Shown here: in pieces, positions 5,566-7,638 of the stretch
Layout: each line of letters starts with the position of its first letter
Position numbering within the stretch: the first letter of the stretch is position 1
Assembly (NCBI GenBank): GCA_018969295.1
Contig: JAGWYN010000089.1
Location: 1-7,638 of the forward strand
Length of the DNA stretch: 7,638 nt
Direction of reading: 5' to 3'
DNA from: Chloroflexota bacterium
GTDB lineage: Bacteria > Chloroflexota > Anaerolineae > Caldilineales > Caldilineaceae
Notes under the pieces: model-generated
The model's input: the letters and a program-made list of their open reading frames with translations, nothing else
Database searches by the model: none
What the model was told of the DNA's origin: nothing
Made by a program: the position numbers and the translations under genes

Positions 5566-7638
5566 CTTCTCGTCCTTTCAGGATTGTCTCCAGCCAGCGC
5601 AGTTGTGCCTCAACCGATTCCTCGTCTGTACGCTCTTTTATGGGCTCAACCGGGACTGCAATCACGTCCACGACTGTGTCCGGTGCCGGCTGGAGAGGCG
5701 AATCTGTCTGCAGGGCCAGCAGTTCTGCTCGCTGCTCGTCGAGCTTTTGGAGTAGAAAGCCGGTCAGCGCGTCGATCGTCGGGTACTCGAAAGCTATCGT
5801 GGAAGGAATCGCCATCTGCAGCCCCTTCTCCAGGCGCCGCCGCAGCTCAATCGCCATCAGCGAATCCACCCCCAGGTCGCTGAACCCCACATCGACAGCC
5901 AGGGGCTGGGTCGCCTGCAGCGTCTGTGCGACCACCTCCTGCACATACGTGCGCATCAGGGATGCCCGCTTTTTTGGCAGGGCATCCATCAGCTGCTGAT
6001 AGATGCTCTGCACGCTGGTAGTGGACAGCATCGGCAGTGTGCGGCGGAACTCTGCAAAGTACGTCTGCTCGGCCTCTATGCCCGCCAAAAACTGCGGCCA
6101 GTGGATCGGCACCACCCCGACCTGTGCCTGTGGCTGGGTGAGCAGGGCAGCAAACGCAGCGATGCCGGCGGCGGGGGCAATGACCTCCACGCCAGCTCTG
6201 CCCCGGCCTGCCTGTATTTTGCGGGCGATCTCAGCCGCAGCCCCGATCTCGGACCAGGCCCCCCAGTTGATGCTGAGTGCGGGCAGCCCCTGCTGGCGGC
6301 GGTGGTGGGCAAAGGCATCCAGGAACGCGTTGGCCGCCGCATGGTTGGCCTGCCCTGGGTTGCCCAGCAGCGAAGCGGCCGAGGAGAAGAGCACAAAAAA
6401 GTCCAAATCCATGCCCTGGGTCAGAGTGTGCAGGTTCCAGGCCCCCTGCAGCTTAGGCGTCAACACTGCGGTGAAGCGCGGCCAGCTCTGCTGCTGCAGC
6501 GCACCGTCGTCCAGCACCCCGACACTGTGGATCACGCCCCGCAGCGGATGGGCAGGGTCGATCTGGGCCAGCAGCGCCCGCATCCCTTCCCAATCGGCGA
6601 CATCCCCTTGTGCAACGGTCACGCTTGCGCCCAGCGCTGCTATCTGCTCCACCTGAGCTTGTGCCTCAGCCCGGGGCCGGCTGCGCCCCAGCAGGAGCAG
6701 ATGGCGAGCTCCCTGTTCTGCCAGCCAGCGGGCCACAGCGAGCCCCACCCCGCCCAGCCCCCCCGCAATCAGGTAGGTGCCGTCGCCATAGAGGGGCCGA
6801 GGCTGGGCAGGTGGCTGTTGGCAGCGCTGCAGGCGGGCCAGATACTGTCCCTCTGCGCGCAGCGCAATCTGCTGCTCACGCAGCGCTGATGGAGCAGCCA
6901 GCACCGCACGCAGCCAGCTGGCCTGCAGCTCGACATCTCCGTCCTGGGGCAGGTCGATGCAGACCGCATTCAGCTCGGGGTGCTCCAGCTCGATGACCTT
7001 GCCTATGCCCCACAGCCCAGACTGGATGGCGCCCTGCACGGGGTTCCTGCCTCCAGCAGGCTGGGCGTCCCGGGTCACCAGCCACAAGCTGGCGGGCTTG
7101 ACTTCTGCCTCGAACAGTGCCTGAACCAGCAGCAGCGCCGAGGCGTACCCCGTCTCTGCTGCCGCCACCACATCCATCTGCTTTCCGTCCCTTCCCAGCA
7201 GGGGAGAGCCGGCGGGCACTGGGAGCGCTGGGGTGTCCAAGCTCCACAGGTGCACGATGCGGTCAGGGGCAGGCTGCAGCAGCTGCAGGTACTCCTGCGC
7301 AGCGTCGGGCTGGAGAGAGATGACCTGCTCTGCGGTGGGCAGCTCCATCTCCTTCTCTATACCGGCCCGGTAGGCAACCTGCACAGTGTCCCCCTGTTGG
7401 CGCAGCTGGCTGGCCAGGGCCGCCCCGACTCCCTGCCTGTCCGCCAGAATCAGCCAACGACATGTTTGTCCAAGCGGAGCATGAGGCGCCGCCTGTGCCA
7501 CGATGACCGCCTGGCCAGCCTGCTCCAACACGGCAACGTCGACAAAGCCGTGGGCAGACAGCTGCTGCCGCCAGCCCTCTGCGCTCAGCAGCGGGTGTCC
7601 CTGGCGCTCATCGGCGTAGCGCCACCAGCCGTCGGTCA
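5543..7638 (-). CDS. Modular type I polyketide synthase, C-terminal part (cMT tail-KR-ACP-docking); 5' end outside window
   Basis: This is the C-terminal 697 residues of a large cytoplasmic PKS that extends and reduces an enzyme-bound polyketide chain. The frame is open to the right edge, so the true start is outside; the GTG at 7531 is an internal Val codon in the cMT-to-KR linker. Counting from the first full codon at 7636, the order is: cMT tail (1-42, TDGWWRYADE), KR structural half (about 58-283), KR catalytic half (about 287-490) with the NADPH motif GGLGGVG at 292-298, ACP (about 549-629) with phosphopantetheine Ser592 in GVDSL, and a charged tail (630-697). The KR has Lys395, Ser419 and Asn436, but His432 sits where the catalytic Tyr is expected. 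The LDD motif (375-377) predicts a B-type (D-hydroxy) reductase. No thioesterase follows, so the chain must pass on, presumably to the overlapping downstream gene. The PKS assignment is secure; the product is unknown. Confidence 0.97.
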   Translation of the reverse strand, partial: TDGWWRYADERQGHPLLSAEGWRQQLSAHGFVDVAVLEQAGQAVIVAQAAPHAPLGQTCRWLILADRQGVGAALASQLRQQGDTVQVAYRAGIEKEMELPTAEQVISLQPDAAQEYLQLLQPAPDRIVHLWSLDTPALPVPAGSPLLGRDGKQMDVVAAAETGYASALLLVQALFEAEVKPASLWLVTRDAQPAGGRNPVQGAIQSGLWGIGKVIELEHPELNAVCIDLPQDGDVELQASWLRAVLAAPSALREQQIALRAEGQYLARLQRCQQPPAQPRPLYGDGTYLIAGGLGGVGLAVARWLAEQGARHLLLLGRSRPRAEAQAQVEQIAALGASVTVAQGDVADWEGMRALLAQIDPAHPLRGVIHSVGVLDDGALQQQSWPRFTAVLTPKLQGAWNLHTLTQGMDLDFFVLFSSAASLLGNPGQANHAAANAFLDAFAHHRRQQGLPALSINWGAWSEIGAAAEIARKIQAGRGRAGVEVIAPAAGIAAFAALLTQPQAQVGVVPIHWPQFLAGIEAEQTYFAEFRRTLPMLSTTSVQSIYQQLMDALPKKRASLMRTYVQEVVAQTLQATQPLAVDVGFSDLGVDSLMAIELRRRLEKGLQMAIPSTIAFEYPTIDALTGFLLQKLDEQRAELLALQTDSPLQPAPDTVVDVIAVPVEPIKERTDEESVEAQLRWLETILKGREDGGTYST
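5546..5749 (-). other. C-terminal docking region (upstream PKS)
   Basis: The 68 residues after the ACP are a proline- and valine-rich linker followed by an acidic, amphipathic stretch (TDEESVEAQLRWLETILKG) and a short tail. Position and character match C-terminal PKS docking elements that pair with the N-terminal helix of the next polypeptide. The assignment rests on position and composition; the docking class was not determined. Confidence 0.7.
5573..5578 (-). promoter_or_regulatory. Ribosome binding site of the downstream PKS gene
   Basis: AAAGGA on the minus strand sits seven bases upstream of the ATG at 5565. It is embedded in the last codons (LKG) of the upstream gene. It decides the start choice, as no better-placed start precedes the KS motif. 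Confidence 0.75.
5750..5992 (-). other. Acyl carrier protein domain (upstream PKS)
   Basis: The domain contains FSDLGVDSLMAIELRRRL, with Ser592 (visible numbering, codon 5863-5861) as the 4'-phosphopantetheine attachment site. This is followed by the helix II-III segment IPSTIAFEYPTIDALTGFL. It carries the chain after reduction in this module and is the last catalytic-cycle domain of the protein. Confidence 0.97.
6167..7465 (-). other. Ketoreductase domain, structural plus catalytic halves (upstream PKS)
   Basis: The structural half begins at WLILADRQG and includes GLWGIGKVIELEHPE. The catalytic half begins at TYLIAGGLGGVG (NADPH binding). It has LDD (375-377, visible numbering), Lys395 in TPKLQGAW, Ser419 in FSSAASLLG, His432 and Asn436 in ANHAAANAF, and closes with SINWGAW. 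There is no room for an enoylreductase between the halves: the linker is about ten residues. LDD is the established marker of B-type stereochemistry. The only departure from the Lys-Ser-Tyr-Asn set is Tyr to His at 432. Confidence 0.95.
7398..7638. repeat. Inter-module direct repeat, copy 2 (upstream PKS cMT/KR junction)
   Basis: This is the partner of 641-881. It reaches the right edge of the window still at near identity, so the repeat probably continues into the upstream gene's cMT. It encodes the cMT tail and the start of the KR structural half. Confidence 0.92.
7511..7638 (-). other. C-methyltransferase domain, C-terminal end (upstream PKS)
   Basis: The residues from the window edge (TDGWWRYADERQGHPLLS, then a GW..QL..HGF stretch) match the closing segment of PKS cMT domains. 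They are almost identical to residues 1563 onward of the cMT in the downstream gene. The SAM-binding core is outside the window, so activity of this domain cannot be judged. Confidence 0.9.

Noticed and set aside
7529..7531. GTG as a possible start of the upstream gene
   Set aside because: The same frame stays open to the right edge and encodes a well-conserved cMT C-terminal segment before this codon, so it is an internal Val.

Overview
The window is an internal slice of a modular type I polyketide synthase (PKS) assembly line. All of its real coding content is on the minus strand. Two large genes, both cut by the window edges, fill it, so there is no non-coding stretch of any length. Reading 5'->3' on the minus strand (right to left), the first gene enters from the right edge and stops at 5543. 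What is visible is the tail of a C-methyltransferase (cMT), a complete ketoreductase (KR, structural plus catalytic halves), an acyl carrier protein (ACP) and a C-terminal docking tail. The second gene starts at ATG 5565-5563, overlaps the first by 23 bp, and stays open for 1855 codons until it leaves the window at base 1. It encodes an N-terminal docking helix, ketosynthase (KS), acyltransferase (AT), dehydratase (DH), cMT and the structural half of a KR. The frame of the second gene was confirmed by placing the KS, AT, DH and cMT catalytic codons: all fall in one phase from 5565 to 1, with no frameshift or stop seen.

How the genes work together: the upstream protein ends in an ACP plus a charged helical tail. 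The downstream protein begins with a short charged helix followed directly by a KS. This is the usual arrangement for handing a growing chain from one polypeptide to the next. Both modules carry a cMT, so two consecutive extender units are probably methylated on the alpha carbon by S-adenosylmethionine (SAM). The second module also has an intact-looking DH, which predicts an alpha-methyl enoyl unit unless an enoylreductase (ER) lies just beyond the left edge.

Organism: the DNA is GC-rich (roughly 60-65% by eye), with heavy use of CTG and CAG codons. The cMT-KR architecture and linker style resemble PKSs of cyanobacteria, Chloroflexota and similar multicellular or filamentous bacteria. A heptanucleotide tandem repeat, of a kind usually met between genes in such genomes, lies in frame inside the second gene. 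I cannot name the organism or the product.

Points worth a second look: the in-frame heptamer array in the AT-DH linker; a near-identical DNA block shared by the two modules at the cMT/KR junction; His in place of the catalytic Tyr in the first KR; and an atypical AT substrate motif. I found no RNA gene, mobile element, CRISPR array or terminator. The material is a recognisable enzyme class, not a new type of system; any novelty would lie in the product and in the evolution of the modules.
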